Source: Platycnemis pennipes (lineage: Eukaryota; Arthropoda; Insecta; Odonata; Platycnemididae). Taken from it: a stretch of 64,000 nucleotides of DNA. The stretch covers positions 53,734,609 through 53,798,608 of the forward strand of contig OW121854.1 in the NCBI GenBank assembly GCA_933228895.1, given 5' to 3'. The notes beneath the pieces are model-generated. The model was not told the origin of the DNA, searched no databases, and was given only the letters and a program-made list of their open reading frames with translations. Every line of letters begins with the position of its first letter. Position 1 is the stretch's first letter. Shown here in pieces: positions 23,691 to 33,619 of the stretch. The position numbers and the translations under genes are program-made.

Positions 23691-24270
23691 AATTGTGGAA
23701 GAGAGACCAAGAGAACTACTGTCTCTAGTCCTTTATTTACCCCCAGCCAAGCCTACCGGAGGAACCTCTCTCACGTCAGCTTATCGGCCGCGAAACCTTC
23801 CCTCTCCCCCCTTTCCAGCCCACGATGAGCTCAAGGCCCACTCCACCGCAGTTCTCACCCCCGTGCGCCTAAATCTTCCAATCCATCCTCGGTACCAGCC
23901 CGGAGAAATCATTGATAAAATATTTGGCGCTCCTTCCCAGGGAAAGGGTTCCCTACACCTCCGGGTGCGAAAATGCTCGCCTTCTTCTCGGGATTCCAAA
24001 CCCTTCAATCCTCCTTCCCCGTCCTCCTCCAAAGATTTCCTCTCCACCCCGGAATTTTTTCCATTTTTGCCCCGAAATGTCTTCGCAGCCGCGTGCTTTC
24101 TCCATCCATCCCTCTTCTACATGGCAGATAGGAGAATATTTCTCCTCCCCAGCCAACTGAAAGGGGGAATAGCACCTCTTTCCATTGAAAAAAGATATGG
24201 AACGCTTCCGACTAAATTAATTCCTTCATCTTCGCGGCACGATAGGTCCGCCAGTTCCATCATACATTAG
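23690..24270 (+). promoter_or_regulatory. pyrimidine-rich island with a 191-codon frame
   Basis: C/T-rich and CpG-containing top strand. The 191-codon plus frame (23,695-24,270) has Pro/Ser/Arg-rich sequence with no domain, and overlapping frames are open on both strands (for example minus 23,781-24,047 and 23,953-24,156). It belongs to the same class of island as 8.6, 17.6 and 21.5 kb. A coding exon cannot be excluded. Confidence 0.35.
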
Positions 24271-24587
24271 CATAGCTCATTTTTTATTGAACGGCTTTAA
24301 AAATGCTAAAGAGTGAGAGCATCTATGCAGTTTGTCCAGATTTCCGGCGTTTTCAACACACTAGATCGTAACAAAATTGGAGGAGAATATCAGCTGTTTA
24401 AATATACGGCACGAGTGTATGGATAGTGAAAGATGCACAATGATGATTGAATTGAATCTATATCTACTCTGATATTATTTTTCTTCAGGAAAACCAGCAG
24501 CAGAATTGGAGTTCAATCGTCTTGAACTTGAAATCGTTACGCTACTTGAAATTCTCGTCAGATGTAAGATTATTTTTGGTACTGAGA

Positions 24588-24613
24588 ACTCCTTAATACG
24601 CGTATTAAGGAGT
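24588..24613. repeat. 26-bp perfect palindrome
   Basis: ACTCCTTAATACG followed directly by its exact reverse complement, with no spacer, centred on ACGCGT. It could extrude as a cruciform; no adjacent repeat end was found. Confidence 0.9.
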
Positions 24614-24867
24614 ACAATATTTTTAGCAAATTACAGCTTATTTTTTGACCATGAATTTAGAAATACAGCACAAAATGTGCTAAATTATATCAGGAAAATG
24701 AGGTAAAAAATAAATTACCATACGAATAAATTTCAGAAGTCATTTTCCAGAAATACATAATATAACACAATAAACAACGTAATAATTGTAGTTAGGATAC
24801 TGGGTTAGTACAAAACTGTAGCATTTTTCCACAAATATACCAAAAGAAATCATGTAATTACTCTTTA

Positions 24868-24960
24868 CGAGTTTCGGCTTACTAAGCCATCTTCAGGTGA
24901 ACACTCACTGTGAAAATGTGTACACCTGAAGATGGTTTAAAGATGGTGAGCCGAAACTCG
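24868..24960. repeat. inverted repeat with hammerhead-like core motifs
   Basis: The left arm (24,868-24,899) is CGAGTTTCGGC, then TTACTAAGCCATCTTCAGGTG. The right arm (24,923-24,960) is its reverse complement except for a few substitutions and an insertion of about 6 bases. Read outward, each arm contains CTGAAGA followed by a short stem and then GCCGAAAC, which resembles the CUGANGA...GAAA core of hammerhead ribozymes. Such motifs are known from the terminal repeats of Penelope-like elements. The left arm, read on the minus strand, keeps the better stem (GGCTT-AGT-AAGCC). No cleavage triplet in the right place was found, so ribozyme activity is not claimed. Confidence 0.6.
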
Positions 24961-25239
24961 CGTATTCTAATTTTATAATTTTTTTATTTAATTGCGGAAA
25001 TGTGCTCCAGTTTTTCACTCATTGTATTACTATGTGATGCCTGAAATAGTGAACAGTGGTTTTAGTAGCCTGTAGAGCACCTGAAACATTTTCTTATAAC
25101 TTGTAATGAATTTAAAATATTCTATTTCAAGTAATACGAAAATATACCTACATATTGTTTAATATTGGATATGCAGATAAATATTAGCTTATGCATGTCA
25201 TTATTATGATGCATACGAATGGATAACGTGTCTCACTTG

Positions 25240-25335
25240 AAATTCTCTTTGCATGCAACCCATTTGTGATTAAAATGAAAATTTTCAAGGGTTCAAACCC
25301 AGGCCATATGCGTAGGCTGCCATTATGTATACCTT
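25240..25335. mobile_element. possible SINE head
   Basis: GGGTTCAAACCCAGGCC near 25,290 resembles a pol III B box in either orientation because it is partly palindromic. No central domain or tail follows. Weak. Confidence 0.25.
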
Positions 25336-25784
25336 CAATGAAAGTGAGGAAAATATCACGATGAATTCAAATATGGCAGAAAAAGTGGAAATCAAATAAT
25401 GCAAAGTGAATTAAACGCTTCGATAAAAGTGAAAATGGAGATTTAAAGGATACCTCTCTCTCTTTGAGAACTATTATTTTGACGTTAAGTATATCATATT
25501 CCCAGAAACTAAATGATTTTATTTATCTGTTCAACCAATGTAATACATTGCATGCAACAATGCTCCGTACAAACATGGAGAGAAATTTGCCTCAAAGAAT
25601 TTTCCTCAAAAACAAAATATATATATACTGTCTGGGACAGAATAGTGTTGAGTAGAAAAACATTAAGTGTGTCAAGGAATATTATATGGATTGTAGAAAA
25701 AAATAATTTTCTAAAGAGACACTGCTAGAAAGATATTATAAGAGCTCTGCAAAGAATAATATAAAGGACGAAACCAGTTTGGGA

Positions 25785-26115
25785 TCTGGTTGGTTTGGTA
25801 CTGGCCCCCTATCCGGAGGTCACGGGTTCAACTCCCGGTAGTGGCGGATTATTCAGTGGCAAACCATTCCCTACTTGAGCGCCTAGTGTAAGGTAGGTAA
25901 GGTTCAGTACTCCGTCCGTCGGATGGAACGTTAAGCCATGGTCTCCTTGGCGCCTGTCGTTACGAGTAGGCTAATACCGATGCCAGGATGAGCACCCTTC
26001 CTCCGTACCCTGAAAACCCCAACCATTACCCAATTACCCACCTAACATAAATGGCTAAAATTACCTCAGCTATTGGCCGCCTCCACAGAACAACCAACCA
26101 ACCACCACGAAACCT
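25785..26115 (+). mobile_element. tRNA-derived SINE
   Basis: The head ends in a well-kept B box and T-arm, GGGTTCAACTCCCGG (25,824-25,838), in which CGGG and CCCG can pair around the loop. The central domain contains CAGTACTCCGTCCGTCGGAT (25,905-25,924), nearly identical to the SINE on the minus strand at 51.9 kb and related to the copy at 7.3 kb. The 3' end runs into an (ACCA)n-like tail, ACCAACCAACCACC, at about 26,093-26,106. The A box is degenerate and no target duplication was found. The element is noncoding and copied by LINE machinery. Confidence 0.8.
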
Positions 26116-26119
26116 GTCC

Positions 26120-26800
26120 TCGAGGGGAACATCCCAGAACTTCATTCCTTCCGGCAATTGATATGAGAGAAATATATCTACTAAAAAGGTTGTTGTTTTA
26201 CTTTGGTCTGATGAATCTATTGTTGCCTACAGAGTGCAGAAAATTATGTCATGAAAACAAAGACTCTAAGGGAAAAAGAAGCAGGGCAGGAGTGAAGAAT
26301 GGAGAACCTAGGAAGGGAAAAAAAAGTTGAATGAGGAAATTTGAAGGTAGAATGACTGAAAATAAAATTAAAAGAATAGAGTTAGTGTTACGAGAGACTG
26401 AAAAGGTCCTGGTGAGACATGGAGGCCGCGAGATGAATTTAGTGACCATTTAGACCGTCATCATTTACCGTTCAGTGACCGTTGTTTTCACCGGCAGAAA
26501 AATATTATTAGTCACAACATCGCTAACACCTGGAAGCTGAGCCATTGACTACAATGTTATTATTAAAAACTCTAGGAATCTATTTTTTCATTTCCCCGTT
26601 ATGTTTTAGTGAAAAAAATAAGCAGCGGTTCGAACAAAAACACATAGTAATAGAGGTGGTATTGATTTTTATGGTAGTCCAAAGCTTAGGAGTGCAATAC
26701 ATAAAATATCTTCAAGGAGTCCATATTGTTTGTAATGCTAAAGCTGGGAGAGCATTAATATTAACCATTGATATGAAGTGGGGGGCAGAAATTTACCTCA
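26120..26800. other. gene-free stretch between SINE and LINE
   Basis: Two unremarkable frames (26,073-26,330 and 26,545-26,856) have no motif and partly overlap the neighbouring transposons. Confidence 0.5.
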
Positions 26801-26836
26801 TTTTCCATATCATCATCAATCATCATCAAGGGTCAA

Positions 26837-26850
26837 CAATCCTAGGATTG
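26837..26850 (-). promoter_or_regulatory. RTE 3' terminal palindrome over the stop codon
   Basis: CAATCCTAGGATTG is a perfect 14-bp palindrome. On the element's strand it encodes the last residues and the stop (CAA TCC TAG) and is followed by a spacer and the ATCATC tail. The same palindrome ends the RTE copies at 41,635-41,648 (perfect) and 43,469-43,482 (one mismatch), so it is an element feature, probably a 3' RNA hairpin. Confidence 0.75.
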
Positions 26851-26929
26851 GTTTGACGCAGCCCTCCACTCGATTTTTCTATCGGCCAACCTCTTCATAC
26901 CAACGCAGTTACGACCTGCTCCATGTAAC

Positions 26930-27511
26930 TCATACGAGGCCTGCCTCTTCCATTTTTCCCGTTCCATTTCCCTCGACGATTGTCTTTATAAGGACATCGT
27001 ATCTTAAGATATGGCTGATTAGGTTGTCCCGTCTTCTTTTTATAGTTTTCAGCAGGCTTCTATTTGCGCCTTCTCTTCTTAGGACTTCTTCATTTGTCAC
27101 TCGGTCGATCCATTTTATCTTCATCATTCTTCGATTGCACCATATTTCGAATGCTTCCACCCTTTTCCTCTCCGCTGCTGTCATGGTCCATGCCTCACTG
27201 CCGTAAAGGAACATGCTCCAGATATACATTTTGATGAATTGCTTCCTTACTTCCAAGCGTGTATTTCCAGCTGTGATGTATGTTCTGATGAACTGTTTCC
27301 TTACTTCTATGCTTGTATTTCCTGCTGTTAGTAGATTTTTCTTTTGATAGAATGCCCTCTTTGCCTGGGCTATTCTACTCACTATTTCTTTCTTGCTTCG
27401 TCCATCGTTGGTTACTCTGCTTCCCAGGTAACAGAACTCTTTCACCTCTTCAAGTTTCTGTTTTCCTAGTTTAACGCTGGTTATGGCCTCTTCTCTTTTG
27501 CTGCAAACCAA
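26930..27511 (-). pseudogene. RTE C-terminal region with internal 18-residue duplication
   Basis: This 193-codon frame is the RT thumb and C-terminal region: FCYLGSRVTNDGRSKKEIV, RIAQAKRAFYQKKNLL, LYGSEAWTMTAAERKRVEAF, then WCNRRMMKIKWIDRVTNEEV. In the middle the unit TAGNTSIEVRKQFIRTYI is repeated at once as TAGNTRLEVRKQFIKMYI, a 54-bp tandem duplication (27,222-27,275 and 27,276-27,329) that keeps the frame. After residue 193 the natural C-terminus continues in another frame to the WRAAS-type end near 26,850-26,870. The domain binds the element's own 3' RNA in related LINEs; that role is inferred. Confidence 0.93.
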
Positions 27512-27541
27512 TATCTTAGTTTTCTTCTAATTGATCTTCAG

Positions 27542-27862
27542 CTAATGTCTGGCCATTGTCCTTTCCATGGTTGTTAGCATCTTATTCAGCTCCTTCTCTG
27601 TCCCTGCTATGAGAGCTATGTCATAAGCGAATCGTAGCATGCTGATTGTTTCTCCGTGGATGTTCACTTCACAACACTTCTCCTTAACTTCATTGTTGGC
27701 TCTCTCAATGTAAACATTAAAAATTACGGGAGACAGTGCACAGCCTTGTCTCACTCCTTTCCTTATTCTTGCTTCTTCACAGCTGGGTCCAGATTTAATC
27801 ACAGCTACTTGGTTTTTGTACAAACTGTGGATAATTCTTTGATCATTGTAAGAAAATTCCAA
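27542..27862 (-). pseudogene. RTE reverse transcriptase, palm with lost catalytic Asp
   Basis: The frame continues the RT: IRKGVRQGCALSPVIFNVYI is the conserved block 4, and MLRFAYDIALIAGTEKEL is the position of the catalytic (F/Y)ADD box. Here it reads FAYD (27,620-27,631 on the plus strand), so the first Asp of the pair is Tyr, from a single G-to-T type change. RT activity would be abolished. The related copy at 40.9 kb keeps FADD. The frame stops shortly after at MARH. Confidence 0.93.
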
Positions 27863-28220
27863 TTCCTTTCAGAATATCAAGCATTGAATTCCAATCCACG
27901 TTGTAGAAAGCCTTCTCTAAATCCACAAATGCAATTAAGGTCGGTTTGTTTTTCTCAATTATCTTCTCTATAAGCAGCCTGAGGGCCAATATTGCTTCCC
28001 TTGTACCCTTACTTTTCCTAAATCCGAATTTATCTTCATCCAGGAACTCCTCTGCTTTTCGTTTTATTCTTCTGTATATGATCCTTGTCAGTATCTTCGA
28101 TGCATGTGTCGTGAGGCTTATTGTCCTAAAATTGTCGCATTTCTCAGCTCTCTTCTTCTTGGGAATAGGAATGATGATGTTTTTCTCGAACTCCTTAGGA
28201 ATTTCTCCTGTTGAGTACAT
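27843..28220 (-). pseudogene. RTE reverse transcriptase, fingers and palm start
   Basis: The 125 codons cover RT blocks 1-3: the strand with IIPIPKKKRAEKCDNFRTIS, the block with HASKILTRIIYRRIKRK, the conserved FGFRKSKGTREAI segment, then IAFVDLEKAFYNVDW. The first catalytic Asp is present in FVDLEKAF. The frame ends just after LKGIGIFLQ. The following block resumes in another frame at 27,862, so a small indel lies near 27,845. Confidence 0.93.
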
Positions 28221-28498
28221 GTCGCAGATGGTTATGTAGAGATGAAGTATTGTCTTCTCTCCTGAATTTTTAATTAGTTCTGCAGGGACATCATCAATAC
28301 CTTATTGCCTTTGCCTTAGCAAATTGCAAAAGCCTTATTCGTCCGAAGGTCCCTTAGTGCAGCATCGAATTCCGATCTTAATATTGATGCTCCCATATCA
28401 TCCTTTTCCACTTCGCTTTCCTCTTCAATAGCTTTTACGCTGAGATTTTTCACGCTGTATAACTCTTCCAGATATTCTTTCCATCTCTTCACTTTGTC

Positions 28499-28801
28499 TT
28501 AATTTTCAATCAAAAGTTCTCCATTCTTGTCCCTTATAGCATTACATCTTGAGCTCTGTTTCTTGAAGTGGTTCTTCACTATCCTATAGGCATGTTCCAC
28601 CTTTCCAATGGTAAGGTTGTTTTGTACATCTTTGCACAGATCGTTCATCCACATTTCTCTAGCTTTCTTGGCTTTGCGACTTACCTCGTTCCTTATTCTT
28701 TTGTAGCAAAGCTGCCCTTCTTCAGTTTTCGCATTCTTGTGCTTTCTTCTTTCTTCAATCAGTTCTATTACTTCTTCCATGATCCATGGTTTCTTCCTCA
28801 C
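28499..28801 (-). pseudogene. RTE linker region between endonuclease and RT
   Basis: The 100 codons contain KKPWIMEEVIELIEERRKHK, then ISRKAKKAREMW-like basic/helical sequence, and end with RDKNGELLIEN before a stop. The pattern (PW...E.I.LIEERR...RNEVSRKAKKAREMW) is the usual linker of LINE ORF2 proteins between the endonuclease and the RT fingers. A stop and frame change separate it from both neighbours. Confidence 0.85.
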
Positions 28802-28849
28802 AACTTTTCTTCTTCCAAGAACTTCTTTTGCGGCTTTCTGTAGTCCACA

Positions 28850-29173
28850 TTAAATGTTTTCCCAACGATCTTCTACTGGTTTCTTAGTCAGGTCCTCTCC
28901 TATGTTGTTTTCTACTGCTTTTTGAAATTCCAGCTGATTTTGAGTCTCCTTTAGTTTTTCTACTTGCCAAATGTTCTTTACTGTTTTCTTCGATCTCTTG
29001 AATTTTAGATGGCATTTCATCATCACTAAATTATGGTCGCTGTCGATGTCTGCACCCGGGTAGCTTTTGCAGTCCTTCACCTGATTCCTGAACCTCTGCT
29101 TCACTAAAATGTAGTCTATTTTCCACTCCATTCCACTAGTATTCCACTCCAAAAGTCTCCTTCTTCGGGCCAT
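28850..29173 (-). pseudogene. RTE endonuclease C-terminal part and linker
   Basis: The frame overlaps the preceding fragment in another phase. It starts in RRRLLEWN, continues as WKIDYILVKQRFRNQVKDC and then PGADIDSDHNLVMMKCHLKFK. The SDHNLV segment is the conserved terminal SDH motif of apurinic-type endonucleases, with the catalytic His. It then runs into the basic linker before the RT. The overlap with the upstream fragment marks the deletion and frameshift breakpoint near 29,116-29,173. Confidence 0.9.
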
Positions 29174-29490
29174 CTCATTTCACTGATTTCTAATACATCG
29201 AGGTCCATTCTCCGCATTTCCACCTTCAGGTTCTCCAGTCTTCCGAGGGTCCGAAGTGATCGCACGTTCCACGTTCCTACCCTAAAATGACTATCACATT
29301 TGACTGATGTACACTCTCGGGTAGTCCCCGCCCGGAGATCCGAATGGGGGACTATTTTACTTCCGGAATATTTTACTCGAAAGGGTGCCATCACGTCTTG
29401 ATAATTAAGGAAAGAGTGGAGTAGCTGTGACTCCTCGGGATAGTAATGTGGTGGTTTCCCCTTGCCTTCCACATCCATTTTCCATATCAT
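29116..29490 (-). pseudogene. RTE endonuclease domain, N-terminal part
   Basis: Of 124 codons, roughly residues 68-111 carry the start of the exonuclease-endonuclease-phosphatase fold: FRVGTWNVRSLRTLGRLEN, then MDLDVLEISEMRWPEEGDFW. The N residue in GTWNVR and the E in SEMRW correspond to metal- and DNA-binding residues of this family. Just after the SEMRWPEEGDFWSG segment the sequence jumps to the last quarter of the domain, so the middle of the endonuclease (about 130 residues by comparison with the usual size) is missing. An endonuclease like this nicks DNA to prime reverse transcription; this copy cannot. Confidence 0.9.
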
Positions 29491-29494
29491 AGGA

Positions 29495-30930
29495 AAATAC
29501 TTTTATGCACGCTTTTGTAAATTAAAGTTTTGGTGCCACTGATTAAAAGTGAGCTTATTCACGGCTACTTATGATCGTGCCCATATTTAAATATATCTAG
29601 TAAAATATTATCCTACAGTGTGAAGAAACATTCTCCATACGCTGGTAAATGGAACCAAGGGGATTCAAGAATAAGGAGAAGTGATAATTTAAGTAATGGT
29701 TTCAGGCATTGACACAGATATAGAATTTTTAAAGACATCGTGAGATTTCATTTGCTGAGGTTGTTATTGAAATATTCAAATTCATTGTTCAATCTTGTGG
29801 ATCCCGAAAATCCCCACATTATCATTCAAAAGGTGAGGTTGACTTTTGCATGGAAAAAAGTGTAGTAATAAGAATTAATTAATGCCAATCTAACGACCGT
29901 GCATAACTTTAATAGAAAAAATGTGAAATATAACAAGTAATCTGATATGATAATGAAAATTCACATTTAAATGCAGTAATCGTGTTCTACTGGCATTTCA
30001 TATTCTCGGGACAGATCAAAAGAGCGTTCCAACTGGTGGATCCATTATATAAGCGTTCTTCTGAAGTATGAGCCTCGTGAGAGGTTATGTTTAATATAAA
30101 TTGCTGAAATGAATGCCATCAAGTTCCTTTCAACGTAAAATTTTCATGCTGGTAGTTCAGAAAATATATTCATTTGTTTTTAACTCATCCATCAGCTCCA
30201 ACATTCGCCGTGACTATCTTCAGATACGCGTATTTCCTACATTTCTTCATGTTTTTCTAATAACTATCTATATTTTTTATCCCTCGCACTCAAGTATTTA
30301 TGTCCTCTCCTTTTGGTAATGGCGTTCAGCATTCCATAGTTCCCACATACATATTCCCTTCAACTACTTTTCCTTGCCCATATAATGAAAATAATCACAT
30401 TCCCTCTAAAACCATGCTTTACACTTTTCCAACCTGCCGATTTTTCTATTTATGCATTTTTGCCATTCTTGTCAAACCCTAATTCTTATGGTTAATTTTT
30501 TTAATGCCATAAAAGTCTGTGATATTATGTCAATTATATTAGAATAGTTTGGTAATTAGATCTATTCTATTCCTCCATATTCAGTCCATCTCTTAACAAT
30601 GCGCCGCTAGTCACTAAGAAATATTTACATTCCTGGTTTTCACTAAGGCCTGTTCATCACATCAACCTAAATACACAACAAAGTCATAAAGGAAAAACAT
30701 CAATAACTGAACCTTCCTGTCCATCACAGTAATCTATCATAGTCATTTGCAACTCACAAAATGTCCTTAAATGATCACCTTGGTTGGAATATACTAGATG
30801 TAGCGTTTCTCATCGTTCTTCTTCAATAATTTTCTAGATTTCTGGTACGTGTTTCAGGTCGTAATAGCAGAAGCTCTAAGGGAGAACAAGTTAACGCCCC
30901 CATAATGAGCACCGGAGAAAAAGGCTAAAA
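29495..30930. other. gene-free stretch
   Basis: AT-rich DNA; the 5' end of the RTE element could not be traced beyond about 29,490. No other feature was recognised. Confidence 0.55.
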
Positions 30931-30934
30931 TGAA

Positions 30935-31354
30935 ATGAATAAAGAATTTCTCGCGCACAGAATCTCAGATCATCGTAATATAACCAATGCACGTGAATTC
31001 TTGTTCCGTGAATACCAAACCCTTCCGAAACCCCTCTCCTCGCTCAGGGGCGAAATTCCTCATCCTATTTCGGAGCATGTGCCTTCACATTCCAAGGAGA
31101 TGTTCCCCACGTCATTTGCTGCCAAGAAATCCCTCCCAGACGCGGAATTCTACAAGGAAGCACGGATCTTGCACCTGACGGGTGAGCGTGCAAGAGCATG
31201 CACCTTCGGGAGAATTACGGGGAACCCACACACCCCAGAGCGAGATGAAATTTCCATCCACGATCATCCCTTGAGACAAATGGAAAATATGAGTGCAATC
31301 TGTATGGACTTCTTTTTTACTATCCGGAATCACTACAGGTGTAGAGAGGTTTAA
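30935..31354 (+). CDS. unrecognised 139-codon open frame
   Basis: The frame has a mixed, non-repetitive composition (for example KEARILHLTGERARACTFGR and DHPLRQMENMSAICMD) and lies in a patch more GC-rich than its flanks. It begins at an ATG with no notable context and ends at TAA 31,352-31,354. Shorter frames overlap it on both strands. No domain, signal peptide or membrane segment is visible, and no splice sites obviously extend it. It may be a chance frame or a single-exon hypothetical gene. Confidence 0.2.
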   Translation: MNKEFLAHRISDHRNITNAREFLFREYQTLPKPLSSLRGEIPHPISEHVPSHSKEMFPTSFAAKKSLPDAEFYKEARILHLTGERARACTFGRITGNPHTPERDEISIHDHPLRQMENMSAICMDFFFTIRNHYRCREV

Positions 31355-31359
31355 GATTT

Positions 31360-33600
31360 GTGTATGTCAAATGAGCGCTCTGCTGACATGGTCTTGCACT
31401 CCTCAACATACCTCTCTAGACGTTGACATGGCGACACAGTATTATTAATATCCAGGCAGAATGTTGTCTATAATTCACTGTAATATCAGTAAACAAATTA
31501 CGTCACAGGATTCAACCACTCTTCATTAATCATATGTTTGATGTATTCATCATCATTGTTATTTTATGTATCGGGAAGTTTCCCTTGATATTTGGTTGTG
31601 TTTGAAAATATTTAGGAAAACAAAAGTTTCAATTAAACACCGTTTATAAAGCAAACTTATGATGACCGAGGTTTCAAACAGATGAAGATTTTGAAATGTC
31701 ATTTAAACCAGGTCTTAATTTATTTGTATTCTTAAATGTGCTAGATTGCAATTTGTTTTCCTCATTTTCGTTGTCATTTTATCTTATCCGAATATGGTAT
31801 AATCAGGATTCAAGTTAAGAATCAAGAAATTGACTCATGAAAAATACTGAATAAACTAAGGAAAGCAATATATTTTTTTCGGTAATTCAACGAAAAGACA
31901 AAGGTCCATTTCAAAATTAGGAGATTAGTAGCTAGAGGCGATGGAGATTTTTCAGTGGTATGTAAACTGTTGGAGAAAAAGGGATATAGGTACTTAGTCT
32001 CAATAACGACATAAGGAGAACTACGTTGCCTAAAGAATTCTTAATTCGTAGATAAGAACTGATTAAAGGATCGTTGCAAAGGGACACCAAGAAAATACTT
32101 GTTAAAAGTCCATAATGTAACATGGCCCAGTATGGTGCGAAAAGATGGTTTTTATGGAAATAAGATGAAAGTAACTTAAGGCTTTTGAGATTTGAGTATG
32201 GAGAAGGATGAAGAAAGTAAGGTGGGTAAAAGGAGGACGAACGATGAAGTGCTAGAGATGTAAGTAGAGGAATGGAAGCTGTTTGATGAAATTGCGAGAA
32301 GGCGTGGATGGAGGGGAAAATAGAGGGCGAAGGCATTAGGAAGGACGTGATTGAGGGAAAAAGATGACGAGCAAGCGGGTTAAGGAGAGGAAAGAAGCAT
32401 ATAGCTTGGATAGAATAATGGTAAGTAGGAAGTATGAGGATCCGAATAGGGACATCTTGTGAAATGCGTCCTGGGAAGAATTGAATTTTCTTTTAGTTTT
32501 CTACTAGCTAAAAATAATTTATATTATAAGCGAAAATGTTTCAATCAGCTTAGCGTCAACGCATTGTAATACCTAGTTGATCAAAAAATATAATCAGTAC
32601 ACGCATTTTGTTAGTGCAGGTAGTTACTTGGAGTTAATTGGGGAGTTTAAGAAATATTAGAAGGAAATGATATTCCAAAACTGCATTTTCAGAATTGATA
32701 TGACTCTCCCGTAATGATGATAAAAAATGCTTGCACTGTAAAGGCACTGCAATTGATTTGGTAGCAAATGAACAATAGTCCCAATGAAAAGCTAAATTCA
32801 TTTTACTAATTCTTTAAATTTTAAAGTGAGCATAAAATAAACAACTATTATCAAACCAACAAAGTACGAAAGAACCATTTATTCCCAAGAAGCCACCAGT
32901 TCGTGGCCTCTGGATTAATTGACGAGAAAGAGCACTCAAATTACTAGTATTTCCGGAAAAAATACCATATCTTTTATTTTGTAGCTGGGAGAGATTTGGA
33001 AGGGAATTTGGACGGAGAGGTAAATGATCAATTTGACCCATACTACGGGGTTGCGGAAAATTTATTATTCCAATAGTGTTTCACGCTCAAAACTTGAAAG
33101 AAAACTTCTGTCAGAAGAAAGTTTTTCAAATGGAAGGAAGCTGACTTCAAAAAGGAAGGTGAATTCTTAAAAAAAGCAAGGTCTTGGAGAGAAAGAGCCA
33201 GGAATGATTAAAACTCTGTGGCTACTTTTATCAAGTTTAAAATGAGAGCGTAGTTGTTCAAATACAAAAGCAATTTGCATAATTGAAATGAAAAATATAA
33301 TAACGTTTAACTGTCAAAAAGAGATGAAAGACAAGAATTAAGAAAGAAAAAGTTGGGAGTAGGTAGGTACTCCGTACCATTTGGACAAGAACTAGGAGGC
33401 TCACAAAGAAAAAAAAATTTTTGTCTATAATACGGGGAGAAGGAAGTATGAAAAGACTATTTTGCATGTGTTAACTCTGGACCACAACTATGAAATAAAG
33501 CTTGTAGTATTTTATACAAATTAAGAAACTTGCGGATACGGAGTGGTTAGGTTAGCTTTAATTTTAATGATTTGGGTCAATTCTTTGATGTCTTTGTTAG
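31360..33600. other. gene-free stretch with a purine-rich segment
   Basis: AT-rich DNA. Between about 32,160 and 32,420 the top strand is purine-rich (GGAGG, GAAGG and AAAGA runs), which opens a Ser/Pro/Leu-rich minus frame at 31,932-32,336. No motif or repeat was recognised. Confidence 0.5.
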
Positions 33601-33619
33601 ACGTGTCTGTCTAGCCGTT

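Larger units (their letters stand above)
26805..29490 (-). mobile_element. broken RTE-clade LINE, about 2.7 kb
   Basis: The longest transposon in the window. On the minus strand it reads in the normal order: apurinic endonuclease start (from 29,490), linker, reverse transcriptase (about 28,240-27,540), C-terminal region, stop, hairpin and a microsatellite tail of ATCATC units (26,808-26,830 on the plus strand). The RTE clade assignment rests on the endonuclease style (FRVGTWNVRSL start), the RT motifs and the C-terminal WCNRRMMKIKW segment, as in BovB-like elements and genes named 'craniofacial development protein 2-like'. The copy is dead: the endonuclease has an internal deletion, the frame is broken at several places, and one RT catalytic Asp is lost. 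It may have served as source or relative of the five shorter RTE tails in this window. Confidence 0.95.

Noticed and set aside
23695..24270. 191-codon frame as a gene
   Set aside because: Same composition argument; overlapping frames on both strands and no domain.
24868..24960. An active hammerhead ribozyme
   Set aside because: CUGANGA and GAAA boxes are present, but the stem-closing pair next to the core is missing and no cleavage triplet is correctly placed; reported only as resemblance.
27656..27973. Plus-strand frames within 27.6-28.9 kb as genes
   Set aside because: They are the antisense of the minus-strand RTE reverse transcriptase, whose motifs are unmistakable.
33539..33560. TTAGG telomere-type repeat in 'ggttaggttagc'
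   Set aside because: Only two units; not an array.
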